NCBI RefSeq assembly: GCF_900149695.1
Contig: NZ_LT703004.1
Location: 372,001 to 436,000 of the forward strand
Direction of reading: 5' to 3'
Length of the DNA stretch: 64,000 bases
From: Anderseniella sp. Alg231-50
GTDB lineage: Bacteria; Pseudomonadota; Alphaproteobacteria; Rhizobiales; Aestuariivirgaceae
The notes beneath the pieces were generated by a model. It worked only from the letters and a program-made list of their open reading frames with translations. It was not told where the DNA came from and ran no database searches. The position numbers were made by a program, and so were the translations under genes. Below, piece by piece: positions 42,806-52,016 of this stretch (the first letter of the stretch is position 1; every line of letters starts with the position of its first letter).

Positions 42806-43846
42806 TTACTTGGTCAGTTCGGTCCAGATAGCCGTATAAAGTTCGGTTGCTTCCGGAGAGCATGTCTCTGCGACGAAGCCAGCCCCGCTCAACTCAGCCG
42901 GTACATTGACTTCCGGTGCCGTCTTCATGTCTTCCGGCATGAATTCCCCGGAACCGGCGATGCCGTTGGCATAACGGGCAAACTCGGAAATCAGGGCAGC
43001 GTTTTCAGGCTTCATGATGAAGTTCTGGAACGCCTTGGCATTGTCGACATTCTTGGCGTCCTTCAGCACGGCTACATTGTCGGTCCAGATCGGATAGCCT
43101 TCCTTCGGATAGCCGTAGACAATGTCCTTGTTCTGCAAACGGGCCCGGAAAGACGCACCGTTCCAGTAAACACCGGCAGAAATGTCGCCCTTGGCATACT
43201 TCTCAACTGTCCCGTAGTCGAGTGACAACCAGTCCGGTTTGGCGGCCACCAGCGTGTCGCGAACTTTCTTCAACACCGTCTTGTCGGTGGTGCACGGCTT
43301 GCCACCCACATAGGTGATGGCCAATGACATGACATCGCTCATTTCGGGCACGACATTGATCTTGCCCTTCAGTTCGGCCGGCGGATTGAAAACAATGGCG
43401 GAAGTGTTCACATCGCCCTTGTAGACAGATGTATTGACGGTGATGCCAACGGTTCCCCACTGCCAGGGCACCGTGTACTTGCGACCCGGGTCAAACACCG
43501 GATTGTTCCATTGCTCGGCCACGTTCTTGAAGTTTTCCATGCCATTGGGATTGGTTTCCATCAGGAGACCCTCGGCAATCCAGATCGGAATGAAGGTTCC
43601 CGACGGCACAACGATGTCATAGCCATGGCCACCGGCACGGATCTTTGCCAGAGCCGTGTCATTCGAATCGTAGTCGGTCACGGTTACCTTGACACCGAAC
43701 TCCTTCTCAAACTTTTCGACCAACTTGGGGTTGGTGTAGTTGCCCCAATTGAAAATGTTGAGCTCGCCGGCAGCCATTGCGGCGGACGCGGAACACCCCA
43801 CCGCCACGGCGGCGGCGGCCATTATTGCTGTAACTTTGTACTTCAT
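42806..43846 (-). CDS. potD: Polyamine ABC transporter, periplasmic binding protein
   Basis: A 346-residue extracytoplasmic binding protein of the PotD/PotF family. The signal peptide is residues 1-25 ([18 protein letters not shown]); the mature N-terminus reads [23 protein letters not shown], the usual start for spermidine/putrescine binders. Further landmarks are [28 protein letters not shown] and [26 protein letters not shown] (key part [11 protein letters not shown]). The start was chosen by its AAGGAG site. Gene order ATPase, permease, permease, binding protein matches potABCD; the exact polyamine is not determined. Confidence 0.83.
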   Translation of the reverse strand: MKYKVTAIMAAAAVAVGCSASAAMAAGELNIFNWGNYTNPKLVEKFEKEFGVKVTVTDYDSNDTALAKIRAGGHGYDIVVPSGTFIPIWIAEGLLMETNPNGMENFKNVAEQWNNPVFDPGRKYTVPWQWGTVGITVNTSVYKGDVNTSAIVFNPPAELKGKINVVPEMSDVMSLAITYVGGKPCTTDKTVLKKVRDTLVAAKPDWLSLDYGTVEKYAKGDISAGVYWNGASFRARLQNKDIVYGYPKEGYPIWTDNVAVLKDAKNVDNAKAFQNFIMKPENAALISEFARYANGIAGSGEFMPEDMKTAPEVNVPAELSGAGFVAETCSPEATELYTAIWTELTK

Positions 43847-43891
43847 CTCCCAAACTCCTTGCTTGTTAAACTCCAGGGCCATGGCCCTCAC

Positions 43892-44713
43892 TCACGATGC
43901 ACTGCTGCCTTTCCGGTTCAGCAGGAAAAACACCGTCACCACTGCCACGGAGATGGCGAGGAAGACGGTGGAAATGGCATTGATTTCCGGCGTTATGATG
44001 CGGCGCAACTGGCCCAGCATGTAAGTCGGCAGTGTGTCCTGACCGCCCGATTTCACAAATTCGGTGATTACTACATCATCCAGTGAAATGACGAACGCCA
44101 GCATGGCACCAGCCAGAATACCCGGCGCCATCAGCGGCAGGGTCACATGCCGGAAGGTCTGCCAGGGATTGGCGTAAAGATCAGCGGCAGCTTGCTCCAG
44201 CGACAGGTCCATATTCTCCAGCCGGGCCCGGATCGGCAGATAGGCGAACGGTATACAAAACGCCGTATGTGCGATGATCAGGTAGGCCAGACCCTGATAT
44301 CCCGTGTAAACCTTGATCATGGCGAAAAAGATCAGCAAGGCAACCGCGGTGACAATCTCCGGCACCATGAGGGGCTGGTTGATGGCTGCATAAATTGCAG
44401 TGATCCCGCGATAAGGTTCGGTGCGAGTGGTGGCCAGGGCCGCGAGCGTGGCGCAAATGGTGGCCAGGAAAGCAGCCGAAGCAGCAATTTTCAATGAGGT
44501 TATGGAGGCATCCACCACGCGTTCATTCTGCCAGGCCGCCTCGTACCAGCGCCAGGAGAATCCCTCCCAGATGGCAATTGAAGTGCCGGCATTGAACGAA
44601 TAGAACACGAGAATGAGAATGGGGGTGTAAAGCAGCATGAAGCAGCACAGGGCAATGAAGCCAAAACCGGGTTGGCGTCTGATGGAAAACGGTTTTGCGG
44701 GTATATCAGCCAT
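43892..44713 (-). CDS. potC: Polyamine ABC transporter permease (PotC type)
   Basis: A 273-residue permease with about six helices. The EAA loop reads LEQAAADLYANPWQTFRHVTLPLMAPGI (key part AAADLYANPWQTFRHVTLPL), as in PotC/PotI. VITEFVKSGGQDTLPTYM after it matches the family. The start MADIPAKP at 44713 overlaps the upstream permease by eight bases; a longer frame starts inside that gene. Confidence 0.87.
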   Translation of the reverse strand: MADIPAKPFSIRRQPGFGFIALCCFMLLYTPILILVFYSFNAGTSIAIWEGFSWRWYEAAWQNERVVDASITSLKIAASAAFLATICATLAALATTRTEPYRGITAIYAAINQPLMVPEIVTAVALLIFFAMIKVYTGYQGLAYLIIAHTAFCIPFAYLPIRARLENMDLSLEQAAADLYANPWQTFRHVTLPLMAPGILAGAMLAFVISLDDVVITEFVKSGGQDTLPTYMLGQLRRIITPEINAISTVFLAISVAVVTVFFLLNRKGSSAS

Positions 44714-45662
44714 GCGACTTTGCTCCCGACTTCGAGGCATTGCGCACATAAAACAGCAACGCCACCATGACAATCACCAGCAGCGTTATGGAAAGGGCAG
44801 CGCCCAATGGCCAGTTCCGGCCCTGGCCGAACTGCAGCTCTATCAGATTGCCCAGCATCATGTTCTTGCCGCCACCCAGCACCCGCGGTGTCACATAAGC
44901 TCCCAGTGACGGCACGAACACCAGGATTGATCCTGCAATAATGCCCGGTTTGACCATCGGCACAATGATCCGCCGCAGTACATCAAGCCGGGTGGCGTAC
45001 AGGTCGTAACCTGCTTCAACCAACCGGAAATCGAGCCGTTCCATGGAGGCGTAGAGCGGCAGCACCATCAGTGGCAGGTACACGTAGACCATGCCAATCA
45101 TGATGGCGAAGTCGGTGAACAGCATCTGGATAGGACTGGAAATCACACCCAGGCTCATCAGCAGCGTGTTGACGACACCTTCATTGCGGATCACTTCCAT
45201 GATCGCAAATGTCCGGATCAACAGGTTGGTCCAGAAAGGAATAGTGATCAGAAACAGGAAAACCGGCCGCAGGTTGGCAGGCCGGGTCGCGATGTAATAG
45301 GCGGTGGGGAAACCGAACAGCAGAGCGAGTACGGTGGTACCGAAAGACAGCCGGAGAGACCGCCAGAAGATTGACAGATGACCGTCGGCAAAGCCCAGCG
45401 TGTCATCGAAAATATCGCGCTTCAGGAAAACATTGAACCAGCCATCGGAGGAAAAACTCCAGATGACGCCGCCATAAGAACCTTTCTGCAGGAACGAATA
45501 GACCAGCATGATCAGCAATGGTCCAAGTGCTGCAAAGAAGATCACCGTCAGTGCCGGGCTTGCCAGCAGCCAGCGATTGCGCACGTCTTTCCTGCGTGCC
45601 TCTATTCCGGCATCTGCCCCGCTGGTACTTGATTGCTGGCTGGCGGCTGCGGCGTCGGTCAT
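44706..45662 (-). CDS. potB: Polyamine ABC transporter permease (PotB type)
   Basis: A 318-residue permease of the PotB/PotH type: N-terminal charged region, helix ALTVIFFAALGPLLIMLVYSFL, and the EAA loop LVEAGYDLYATRLDVLRRIIVPMVKPGI (key part EAGYDLYATRLDVLRRIIVP). A substantial first periplasmic loop is usual for PotB. It forms the channel with the PotC-type gene that follows. It lies 7 bases from the ATPase gene. Confidence 0.88.
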   Translation of the reverse strand: MTDAAAASQQSSTSGADAGIEARRKDVRNRWLLASPALTVIFFAALGPLLIMLVYSFLQKGSYGGVIWSFSSDGWFNVFLKRDIFDDTLGFADGHLSIFWRSLRLSFGTTVLALLFGFPTAYYIATRPANLRPVFLFLITIPFWTNLLIRTFAIMEVIRNEGVVNTLLMSLGVISSPIQMLFTDFAIMIGMVYVYLPLMVLPLYASMERLDFRLVEAGYDLYATRLDVLRRIIVPMVKPGIIAGSILVFVPSLGAYVTPRVLGGGKNMMLGNLIELQFGQGRNWPLGAALSITLLVIVMVALLFYVRNASKSGAKSHG

Positions 45663-45669
45663 GGCAACC

Positions 45670-46761
45670 TCAATCTCTCAACACCTGAGTGGCACCTGCA
45701 TCAATGTCGATGCCCACCTTGTCGCCTTCACCGAATTCACCGGCACGACCGCGAGCGTTCTGCATGCGCACGGTGAAGTTGCCGCCGGTCGCCAACGCGA
45801 CATGGTAGTGGGTGTCGGTGCCAAAATAGACAACATTTTCCAGCACTCCCGTCAGGACAGACGATGCTTTCGGTTTCGTCAGCGAGGCGTGTTCAGGCCG
45901 CACCACGGCGGTTACATTGCCCGCGGCGATATCGCCATCCGGCAGGCTGGCCGCAATCTGTTTGCCTGACGACAACTTTAACTGTGAATTGCCGGCAGCG
46001 CCGCTTCCGGCAGACATCAGCTCGGCGTCCATGAAGTTGGTCTCGCCGATGAAATCCGCCACGAAGCGTCTCGACGGGCGATCATAAATGTCCCTGGGGC
46101 TGCCGACCTGCAAGACCTTGCCGGCGCTCATCACCGCGATGCGGTCCGACATGGTCAGGGCTTCTTCCTGATCATGGGTAACGAACACAAATGTGATGCC
46201 GGTCTCATGTTGCAGACGCTTGAGTTCGATCTGCATTTCCTTGCGCAGCTTCAGGTCGAGCGCGGACAGCGGCTCGTCAAGCAACAGCACCTTTGGCTTC
46301 GGCGCCAAAGCACGCGCCAGCGCAACACGTTGCTGCTGCCCACCGGATATCTGTGCGGTGGAGCGATCACGCATGGCTTCCATCTTGACCAGCTTCAGCA
46401 TGGAAGCGACTTCAGCTTCGATTTCGCCAGCGGGCTTGCCGAGCATTTTCAGGCCAAAACCAATGTTTTCGGCAACACTCATATGGGGGAACAGTGCATA
46501 GGACTGGAACACCGTGTTTACCGGGCGTTTGAATGGCGGCAGGTAGGAAATGTCGTTGCCTTCAAGATCAATCCGCCCGCTGGTGGGATGATCGAAGCCG
46601 GCAATCAGACGCAGGAGTGTAGTCTTGCCACACCCTGACGGGCCCAGGAGAGTAAAGAACTCGTTTCGCTGGATGTCGATGGAAACACTGTCAAGCGCCG
46701 TTACACTGCCAGGCCCCGCCCCAAACACCTTGGTGACCTTTTGCGCCGAAATCGCCGGCAT
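45670..46761 (-). CDS. potA: Polyamine ABC transporter ATP-binding protein (PotA type)
   Basis: A 363-residue ATPase with Walker [10 protein letters not shown], signature ISGGQQQR, Walker [18 protein letters not shown] and the C-terminal TOBE domain from about residue 270, as in PotA/PotG. Landmark [26 protein letters not shown] (key part [17 protein letters not shown]) is the Q-loop region. Start MPAISAQKV at 46761 was chosen for its GGAAA site; an upstream in-frame ATG at 46830 is possible. First gene of the operon. Confidence 0.9.
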   Translation of the reverse strand: MPAISAQKVTKVFGAGPGSVTALDSVSIDIQRNEFFTLLGPSGCGKTTLLRLIAGFDHPTSGRIDLEGNDISYLPPFKRPVNTVFQSYALFPHMSVAENIGFGLKMLGKPAGEIEAEVASMLKLVKMEAMRDRSTAQISGGQQQRVALARALAPKPKVLLLDEPLSALDLKLRKEMQIELKRLQHETGITFVFVTHDQEEALTMSDRIAVMSAGKVLQVGSPRDIYDRPSRRFVADFIGETNFMDAELMSAGSGAAGNSQLKLSSGKQIAASLPDGDIAAGNVTAVVRPEHASLTKPKASSVLTGVLENVVYFGTDTHYHVALATGGNFTVRMQNARGRAGEFGEGDKVGIDIDAGATQVLRD

Positions 46762-47159
46762 GGCATCGAGATTTCCATGCAAACCGCCCACTCCCTCACT
46801 GGCTCCGGACCAAACACGACCGGGCCTCACATTCTCATGATCGAAAGCCTAGTCTGAATTCACCGGCGATGCCAAGACCATAGATTGTGCAGGCGGTGCC
46901 GGATTATAAGGCAGGTTGAAGCGGGAGCCGACGGATCACCAGCATATGCGCCTGACACATGATGTGTGGTTCAGGCAGAGCGCGAACAGATTTTCGGCGG
47001 ACTAGTCATCAGGCAACACCTTTTGAACAACGAAATCCGGAGTATCCGTCTGCTGTGATGGAAGTCTGCTCTTTGCTTTTCCATATTGTCGCGAAATTTG
47101 TTAGTGAAATGCCGTGCGCGACCTGTGTTTGATGCTGTTCCGACCTCCGAGAGCCATAC
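46762..47159. promoter_or_regulatory. Divergent promoter region with inverted repeat
   Basis: A 398-base spacer between the pot operon and the glycosyltransferase. The only clear structure is CCTGACACAT (46951-46960), base G, and a near mirror ending TCAGG (46971-46975), with ACACAT/ATGTGT perfect around one base. No gene was found. Base composition drops toward AT on the right, where the accessory region begins. Confidence 0.35.
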
Positions 47160-48914
47160 ATGAAGCAGTCAAGAGTTCAGTCTTTCTGGTATGGAGAAAA
47201 GTTATCGCAATACGAGACAATGTGCATCAATTCATTCCTGGCAAATGGTCACGAATTTGACGTTTACAGTTATACGCCAGACCTGAATGTTCCGCACGGC
47301 TGCAATCTTGTGGACGCTGCCGAAATCATGCCGGAAAGCGAAGTCGTGTTCTACCAACATGGCGACGGCAAAGGCAGTGTGTCGCTTTTTTCCAATCTTT
47401 TTCGCTACAATTTATTGTTTCAAAAAGGCGGATGGTGGGTCGATCTGGATGTCGTCTGTCAAACCGATGACTTGCCATCCGACCCCTACGTATTCGGTTA
47501 TCAGGATGAAGGCAGCCTGGTATGCAGCGCAGTGATCAAGGTACCTGCAGGTGACGATCTGATGGAGCGCTGTTTCAGAAAAGCCGCTGAAATCGGCACT
47601 CGAGCCAGTTGGGGACAAACCGGACCAAAGCTGTTAAGTGCCGAGATCACAAGTGCTGGTCTAGGCGACTTCGTGAGGCCCGCTTCAGAGATTTTTCCTT
47701 ATAATTGGGAATCGGCCATGAATGCCCTGGAGCCGGCCCACGCAGGATGGCTCGAGCAGGCATGCAAAGATGCCCGATTTGTTCACCTGTGGTCTGAAAT
47801 ACTGCGGCGTTACCAGATCGACAAAAACAAACCTGTCCACCCTACTTCGCTGATCGGCAAATTCTTTCAGCAGTACGGTGAACCAGGGTCGATCAGCATC
47901 CCCGCACCTCACAAAGTCTGCAGCGACAAGGAATGCCTGCAGGCCGCATTTTCCATTGACGCTCCATTGTTGCACAAACTGGCGAACAAACTGATTGCGT
48001 CCAGGTGCATGCACAACACGAAACTCTACATCCGGGCAACGGGGCATGCTCCCAACTACATAACCCCAAGGACCTACTCCGAGAAACTGCAGTGCAGGAA
48101 GTTGTTCGACCGCAATGCCAAATTCACGATATTTTGCGACAAGCTGAGAGCGCATGAATACGCGGCAAAATCCGATGCTTCGGTCAGATCGCCCGAAATT
48201 CACTGGTCCGGCGAAGATCCCGAGCAAATTCCGTTCGATGATTTGCCTGTTCCGTGCATCATAAAGCCCAACCACCGCAGCGGCGCTAAATACGTTGTAC
48301 AAAACGCCGAGCAGATTGACAGATCGACGATTGTGAAGCTTTGCCGAAGTTGGCTTGAGGAACCACACGGTCAAGCCATGGGTGAATGGGCTTACAGCAA
48401 GGTCACCCCGAAAATTCAGGTTGAACAATTGTTGCCTGCACCTATGTGGAAACCACATCCGGATCACTACGAAATTTCGGTGTTTTCCGGGAGGGTTGAA
48501 TACATCCAGCACATTTCGTCAAAGGAGTATTTTGGTCGTTTTACCACTACGTTCGATCGAAACTGGAAGAGGTTGAAATTGCGTAAGTGGACGGGATGGG
48601 CGGAAGAGGGAAACCATGTCCGGGAGTATCTCGAGAATGTTGCGCGTCCGGAAAAACTTGACCAGATGATCGAGATTGCAGAATGCCTGGCGGAAAACCT
48701 CGATCATTTGCGGGTAGATTTGTACTGCGTGAACGAGACGGTTTTTCTGGGTGAGCTGACAGTGTATCCAGGTTCGGGACACGATTATCTGTACCCGCAA
48801 GACGCGCAATATGACCAATGGCCGCCCAGGGACATTGATCTTCAAATCGGCTCACTTTGGCAGCAAAAGCAGATGTCCGTTTTCTCCAAAGTGACTAGTC
48901 TTTTGTTTCGCTGA
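47160..48914 (+). CDS. Glycosyltransferase fused to a TupA-like ATP-grasp domain
   Basis: A 584-residue two-domain protein. The N-terminal 250 residues look like a GT32/capsule-type sugar transferase: FWYGEKLSQYETMCINSF, then LFRYNLLFQKGGWWVDLDVVC with a DxD motif at D95-L96-D97. The C-terminal 300 residues resemble TupA-like ATP-grasp ligases: PRTYSEKLQCRKLFDRNAKF, PCIIKPNHRSGAKYVV and the metal-binding region LRVDLYCVNETVFLGELTVYPGSG (key part DLYCVNETVFLGELT). Such pairs occur in envelope polysaccharide loci where an amino acid may be linked to a sugar. The gene is lone and lower in GC than its neighbours, suggesting transfer. The fused architecture is the notable feature. Confidence 0.75.
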   Translation: MKQSRVQSFWYGEKLSQYETMCINSFLANGHEFDVYSYTPDLNVPHGCNLVDAAEIMPESEVVFYQHGDGKGSVSLFSNLFRYNLLFQKGGWWVDLDVVCQTDDLPSDPYVFGYQDEGSLVCSAVIKVPAGDDLMERCFRKAAEIGTRASWGQTGPKLLSAEITSAGLGDFVRPASEIFPYNWESAMNALEPAHAGWLEQACKDARFVHLWSEILRRYQIDKNKPVHPTSLIGKFFQQYGEPGSISIPAPHKVCSDKECLQAAFSIDAPLLHKLANKLIASRCMHNTKLYIRATGHAPNYITPRTYSEKLQCRKLFDRNAKFTIFCDKLRAHEYAAKSDASVRSPEIHWSGEDPEQIPFDDLPVPCIIKPNHRSGAKYVVQNAEQIDRSTIVKLCRSWLEEPHGQAMGEWAYSKVTPKIQVEQLLPAPMWKPHPDHYEISVFSGRVEYIQHISSKEYFGRFTTTFDRNWKRLKLRKWTGWAEEGNHVREYLENVARPEKLDQMIEIAECLAENLDHLRVDLYCVNETVFLGELTVYPGSGHDYLYPQDAQYDQWPPRDIDLQIGSLWQQKQMSVFSKVTSLLFR

Positions 48915-49242
48915 AAGTAAACGGCATCTGCGGCCATCTACGCGAGCAACTCGCTACCGACATGCCCACATAACATTCGTCCGGCAGAGTGGGGCAAAGC
49001 AATGGGCGCAATCCAAGGCACATCAGCACCAATTGTCCTCAATAGAAGTTATCTACATGCCGAATCCGGGCTATGGTATTAGAAAAGCGTTTTCCACACA
49101 GATTGCAGCTAAGTTGACATAAATTCTCATTAGCGCACTTTGCCTGAAAAAGGAAAACATCCATACCGGCAAACGATGCGCGAGCGAGTTGTTCTATTAT
49201 CAGAATTAGTCTCAACAACATGTTATATTTACTAATGCATAT
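48915..49242. other. AT-rich gene-free interval
   Basis: No supported gene, hairpin or repeat was found in these 328 bases. GC falls sharply after about 49,000. A small minus-strand open frame at 49039-49221 was judged not to be a gene. The interval may be the left junction of the accessory region. Confidence 0.4.
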
Positions 49243-49707
49243 TCATTTAATCCCAAATTTTTCAAACATCCAATTCACTAATTTTTCGAGTATTTGACTA
49301 TAACTAGATTTTTCAATTTTATTTGACACTTCCTCTATGCAACCGTGTTTTGTAAAAATGTGACGCAGATGTAGAGCGGCCAAATGAGGCGTCATGTCTT
49401 GGGTTATAATTGCATGGGCATGATATGGGTTATCATCCGGTTCAGGATTTTTTACTGGTGACGATACCAAAAGTAGTTTTGGTTGTTGTCGAGCTTTTAA
49501 CAACTCGCTAACTCTAACAACCGCCCAACCATTAAACTCTCTTGGTTTGTCGAATTTCCCGCCCGCGGCAAACGCCCTTTGAGAGACGAAGCGAACGACT
49601 TTCTTTTCAATCCCGATTCGTCCCAAGCGATCTAAAGAAAACTCTTTGTCTCGCTTTTCTGTAGAGTGATGCAGCTCAATTCCATTGTAAGAAGTCTGAT
49701 TTTTCAC
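49243..49707 (-). CDS. Orphan AT-rich hypothetical protein
   Basis: A 154-residue protein of clearly lower GC than its surroundings, so probably acquired. It is soluble and basic. A histidine-rich stretch PYHAHAIITQDMTPHLAALHLRHIF (key part YHAHAIITQDMTPHLAALHL) lies near residues 90-115 and could bind metal, but no known family is recognised. It lies immediately past the broken end of the phage gene at 49751 and may be cargo at the phage edge. Confidence 0.5.
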   Translation of the reverse strand: MKNQTSYNGIELHHSTEKRDKEFSLDRLGRIGIEKKVVRFVSQRAFAAGGKFDKPREFNGWAVVRVSELLKARQQPKLLLVSSPVKNPEPDDNPYHAHAIITQDMTPHLAALHLRHIFTKHGCIEEVSNKIEKSSYSQILEKLVNWMFEKFGIK

Positions 49708-49750
49708 CCCTCATAACATTGGTTCATCGAACAGTCGTCACCCGACTTGT

Positions 49751-50383
49751 TCAGACGGTCTGATCTGATTTTACTGCGTCCGGCGCGGCGGCTTCCTCAA
49801 CAGAAATAATGCCCGTGTCAGCCATGTCCTGCAGCGTGGCACGCACACCGCCCATGATCGTCTTTGCATCCTCATCAGGCTGCGACGCAGCACTGTCAAC
49901 CTGCTGCAGCAGAGACTTTTCCGTTTCTGCCCGGCGGGCAGTCATGCCGGCATCACGGGCTTGCTGGTCTATGTTGATACCCCCCTGCTCCAGATCATGC
50001 TGTGTCTCGGCCATGAACCGCTGGCGCACGCCGGGGTCAGAAATGGTCCTGGCAGCCTGTTTCTGCCAAGCGGTTGCGCGGGCTCTATATGTCCTGCCCC
50101 AGTTGTCAAGGTCCGGCTTCTGTTCAGGCGTGTAGGTTTTCTGTTCGGCAAACAGGCTTGAGTTCCACCGGGACCGCGCAGTTGCCAACTCAAGCGCTGA
50201 CTGTTGCTGTTTGGCCTTTTCCTGTTGCCGTCCCTGGGCAGCCTGCTTCTTTGCGATATCAAACAGTTGCTTACCGGTCCTTTGAATAGCCGGGCCTATG
50301 AAATCACGCGGGGCAGTTACGATGCCGCCAGTCGGCTGCGGCACACCCTGGCGCAGATTGTCTCGTGTCGGGATACGGGGCAT
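49751..50383 (-). CDS. Phage internal/ejection-type protein, probably truncated
   Basis: A 210-residue helical, Gln-rich protein. N-terminal MPRIPTRDNLRQGVPQPTGG and coiled segments (KKQAAQGRQQEKAKQQQSALELA, key part QQEKAKQQQSALELA; RFMAETQHDLEQGGINIDQQARDAG, key part MAETQHDLEQGGINID) are typical of the start of large internal or tail proteins of podoviruses, which usually exceed 500 residues. Here the frame ends early, next to AT-rich foreign DNA, so a C-terminal deletion is likely. It lies at the far end of the decayed phage block, on its strand. Confidence 0.5.
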   Translation of the reverse strand: MPRIPTRDNLRQGVPQPTGGIVTAPRDFIGPAIQRTGKQLFDIAKKQAAQGRQQEKAKQQQSALELATARSRWNSSLFAEQKTYTPEQKPDLDNWGRTYRARATAWQKQAARTISDPGVRQRFMAETQHDLEQGGINIDQQARDAGMTARRAETEKSLLQQVDSAASQPDEDAKTIMGGVRATLQDMADTGIISVEEAAAPDAVKSDQTV

Positions 50384-50625
50384 TGAAAAACCTTCTAATC
50401 ATAGAAAAGGGCCGCTCCGAAGAACAGCCCAGTAACTCGCTTCCGTCGCACGTAAGAAGTTTTTGCTCTATGTGCATGTTGTGAGCGGCATGTTAGCTAT
50501 TGTGTGTGCAATCAGGCAGCATCGAGAAGTTTGACCGGCAGTTAATTGGTTCAACCGCACAATCTGCGCTGGCGGTATATTGAAGCTGTCTCGAAGGGTC
50601 GCGATTACCTTTGGCTCCATACCCT

Positions 50626-50653
50626 TTGTCATAGGCATGGGGTGTTCTAATAC
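50626..50653 (+). promoter_or_regulatory. Sigma-70-like promoter before the small plus-strand membrane protein
   Basis: TTGTCA at 50626-50631 and TAATAC at 50648-50653 are separated by 16 bases, a good match to consensus. The expected transcription start, around 50660, nearly coincides with the GTG start at 50662, so the message could be leaderless. Confidence 0.5.
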
Positions 50654-50661
50654 ATTGGAGC

Positions 50662-50793
50662 GTGAAGACTCATGGTCGGTGGGTTTTCCTGCCGCTTTTC
50701 GCAGCAGCCATCATCTTTGCCACATTCTTGGAACGACATAATGCCCGACGAGAAGCTAAAGGTTTAACCCCTTTTTGGCCCCAGTGGGACTAG
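50662..50793 (+). CDS. Small single-span membrane protein in the phage region
   Basis: A 43-residue frame on the plus strand, opposite to the surrounding genes. It starts with GTG (MKTHGRW), has one strong membrane segment (VFLPLFAAAIIFATFLE) and a basic then aromatic C-terminus (RHNARREAKGLTPFWPQWD; key part TPFWPQWD). A near-consensus promoter ends nine bases before the start. The amino-acid pattern is that of a real small inner-membrane protein, but no family is recognised and the ribosome site is weak. It sits between a phage fragment and a lipoprotein gene. Confidence 0.45.
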   Translation: MKTHGRWVFLPLFAAAIIFATFLERHNARREAKGLTPFWPQWD

Positions 50794-50806
50794 TGAACGA
50801 GGCCAC

Positions 50807-51151
50807 CTAATAGCGACACCGCTCTTGAGCGATTTGCCCAAGGTACTGGTTTCTGGCCGAGAGCGCCTGGCCTTCGGTTTTCGCCGTGCCCTGGGCGTCC
50901 AGAGCAAGCCAGCCCAGGCCAAGGGTGAACACACCGAGCGTTCCCGCCGTTATGTTCTGAGCGAGTTTCAGGTCTTCTTCTTTTGCCAACTCTTTAAGTC
51001 GAGAATTGTTGGCCTCAATTTCAGCCTTTATCTGAGCACAGTCTGCCAAGTGATCTGTTGGCTGTGTCGTCGCAACCGGCTGCGGCGACCTGCCCGCACA
51101 CCCTGCGATGAATAATGCCGTTATCCCAATGACTATTGTATGCCTAAACAC
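50807..51151 (-). CDS. Hypothetical lipoprotein inserted in the phage region
   Basis: A 114-residue protein, GTG start (MFRHTIVIG), with lipobox ALFIAGCAG near residue 18. An ATG six codons upstream is an alternative. The mature part has a coiled region (CAQIKAEIEANNSRLKELAKEEDLK, key part IEANNSRLKELAKEED) and a Gly-rich hydrophobic stretch (AGTLGVFTLGLGWLAL). It is not virion-like. It reads in frame with the truncated phage gene upstream, so a fused translation is theoretically possible. Confidence 0.6.
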   Translation of the reverse strand: MFRHTIVIGITALFIAGCAGRSPQPVATTQPTDHLADCAQIKAEIEANNSRLKELAKEEDLKLAQNITAGTLGVFTLGLGWLALDAQGTAKTEGQALSARNQYLGQIAQERCRY

Positions 51152-51259
51152 GTCGCTGCCCCCGTCCATCAAAACCCCAATATTCCGATTACAGAGTGTT
51201 GCCGAACTTGACCTTTCCGTCAACCGGCGATTGCAAAGAAACTGCTTGTCAGGCAGGTG

Positions 51260-51460
51260 AATGTTCCTGGCTTCATCGTCTCCCTCTGTAGACGACAGAT
51301 AGGCGAGTCCGGGGCGCGCCGCCATCGGGCCGATCACCCGCGGAAAACAGTTCTTCATCACCTCGGCGGAAATCCGCATTCGCGACAGGTCAACGCGACC
51401 CAATGCGAGCGGCGACACCTCGCCGCCGTTCATGGCAAACAGATAGGACTTTTCGCGCAT
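51260..51460 (-). pseudogene. N-terminal fragment of a phage tail/stabilisation protein
   Basis: MREKSYLFAMNGGEVSPLALGRVD and FPRVIGPMAARPGLAYLSST (key parts AMNGGEVSPLALGRVD and MAARPGLAYLSS) are characteristic of the first 65 residues of large podovirus neck or tail proteins, usually about 600-700 residues. Similarity stops after DDEARNI near 51,259, and the frame then runs through unrelated codons into the lipoprotein gene. The main body is therefore missing. It overlaps the preceding gene by one base (TGATG), the normal phage arrangement, so the start is original. Confidence 0.6.
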
Positions 51461-51855
51461 CACGCCCGCCTGTAATCAAGGTTTGAGCGACGGTCGGAAA
51501 ACCGGTCGGTCATCCAGCGCCCCGGCCTGCCCAACGCCTTTACGTCATATTCCACATGCCGCACCACGGCGACGCGAAGGTAATTGCGCCCTGCCTCCAG
51601 CACCCGCAGGTCGGCTTCCCAGCGCAGCCGCTGGTCGATACAGGTGAGCAACGATTTCGGCGTAACCCGGGCCGCATGATGCGCCCAATAGGACGGCTTG
51701 CAGATATCGTCCAGCTGGTCACCTTCGGGGATCTGCACCATGAATCTGCTCTCGACATGACTGGCCAGCTGAAACACGCTGTGGCCGTTGGGACATGTTT
51801 TGACAAAGGCTGTTGCATTGGCTGCAGCCGGGCTGGAAGCGGGTTTCTTGGCCAT
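51460..51855 (-). CDS. Phage neck/tail-region protein, function unknown
   Basis: A 131-residue soluble protein starting MAKKPASSPAAAN. It is tightly coupled to the truncated tail gene (TGATG). Middle part RWEADLRVLEAGRNYLRVAVVRHVEYDVKALGRPGRW (key part RVLEAGRNYLRVAVVRHVE) is basic and beta-rich. In podovirus gene order this place is occupied by small adaptor proteins, but no assignment can be made. The frame open to 51915 has no good start. Confidence 0.5.
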   Translation of the reverse strand: MAKKPASSPAAANATAFVKTCPNGHSVFQLASHVESRFMVQIPEGDQLDDICKPSYWAHHAARVTPKSLLTCIDQRLRWEADLRVLEAGRNYLRVAVVRHVEYDVKALGRPGRWMTDRFSDRRSNLDYRRA

Positions 51856-52016
51856 TCTTGATTTGTTCCTTGTGGTTGAAATACGAAACGGGGCGTGGAT
51901 CCATTGAAGAACCACGCCCCGTATTGGGCTTTAAATCGTCTGTTATCCGTAGTGGCAGCCGAAATTACTCATTTGGCTGAATGCCTCCGGGCCCGACCAC
52001 TGATCGGCGCACCTGG

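Noticed and set aside
49039-49221. A minus-strand frame of 60 residues with CNLCGKRF resembling half of a C2H2 zinc finger.
   Set aside because: Only one of the two histidines fits, the DNA is AT-rich with no ribosome site, and the resemblance is probably chance.
50468-50638. A 56-residue minus-strand frame (MPMTKGMEPK...) in the spacer before the phage fragment.
   Set aside because: No ribosome site and no recognisable pattern; the opposite-strand promoter and small gene explain the region better.
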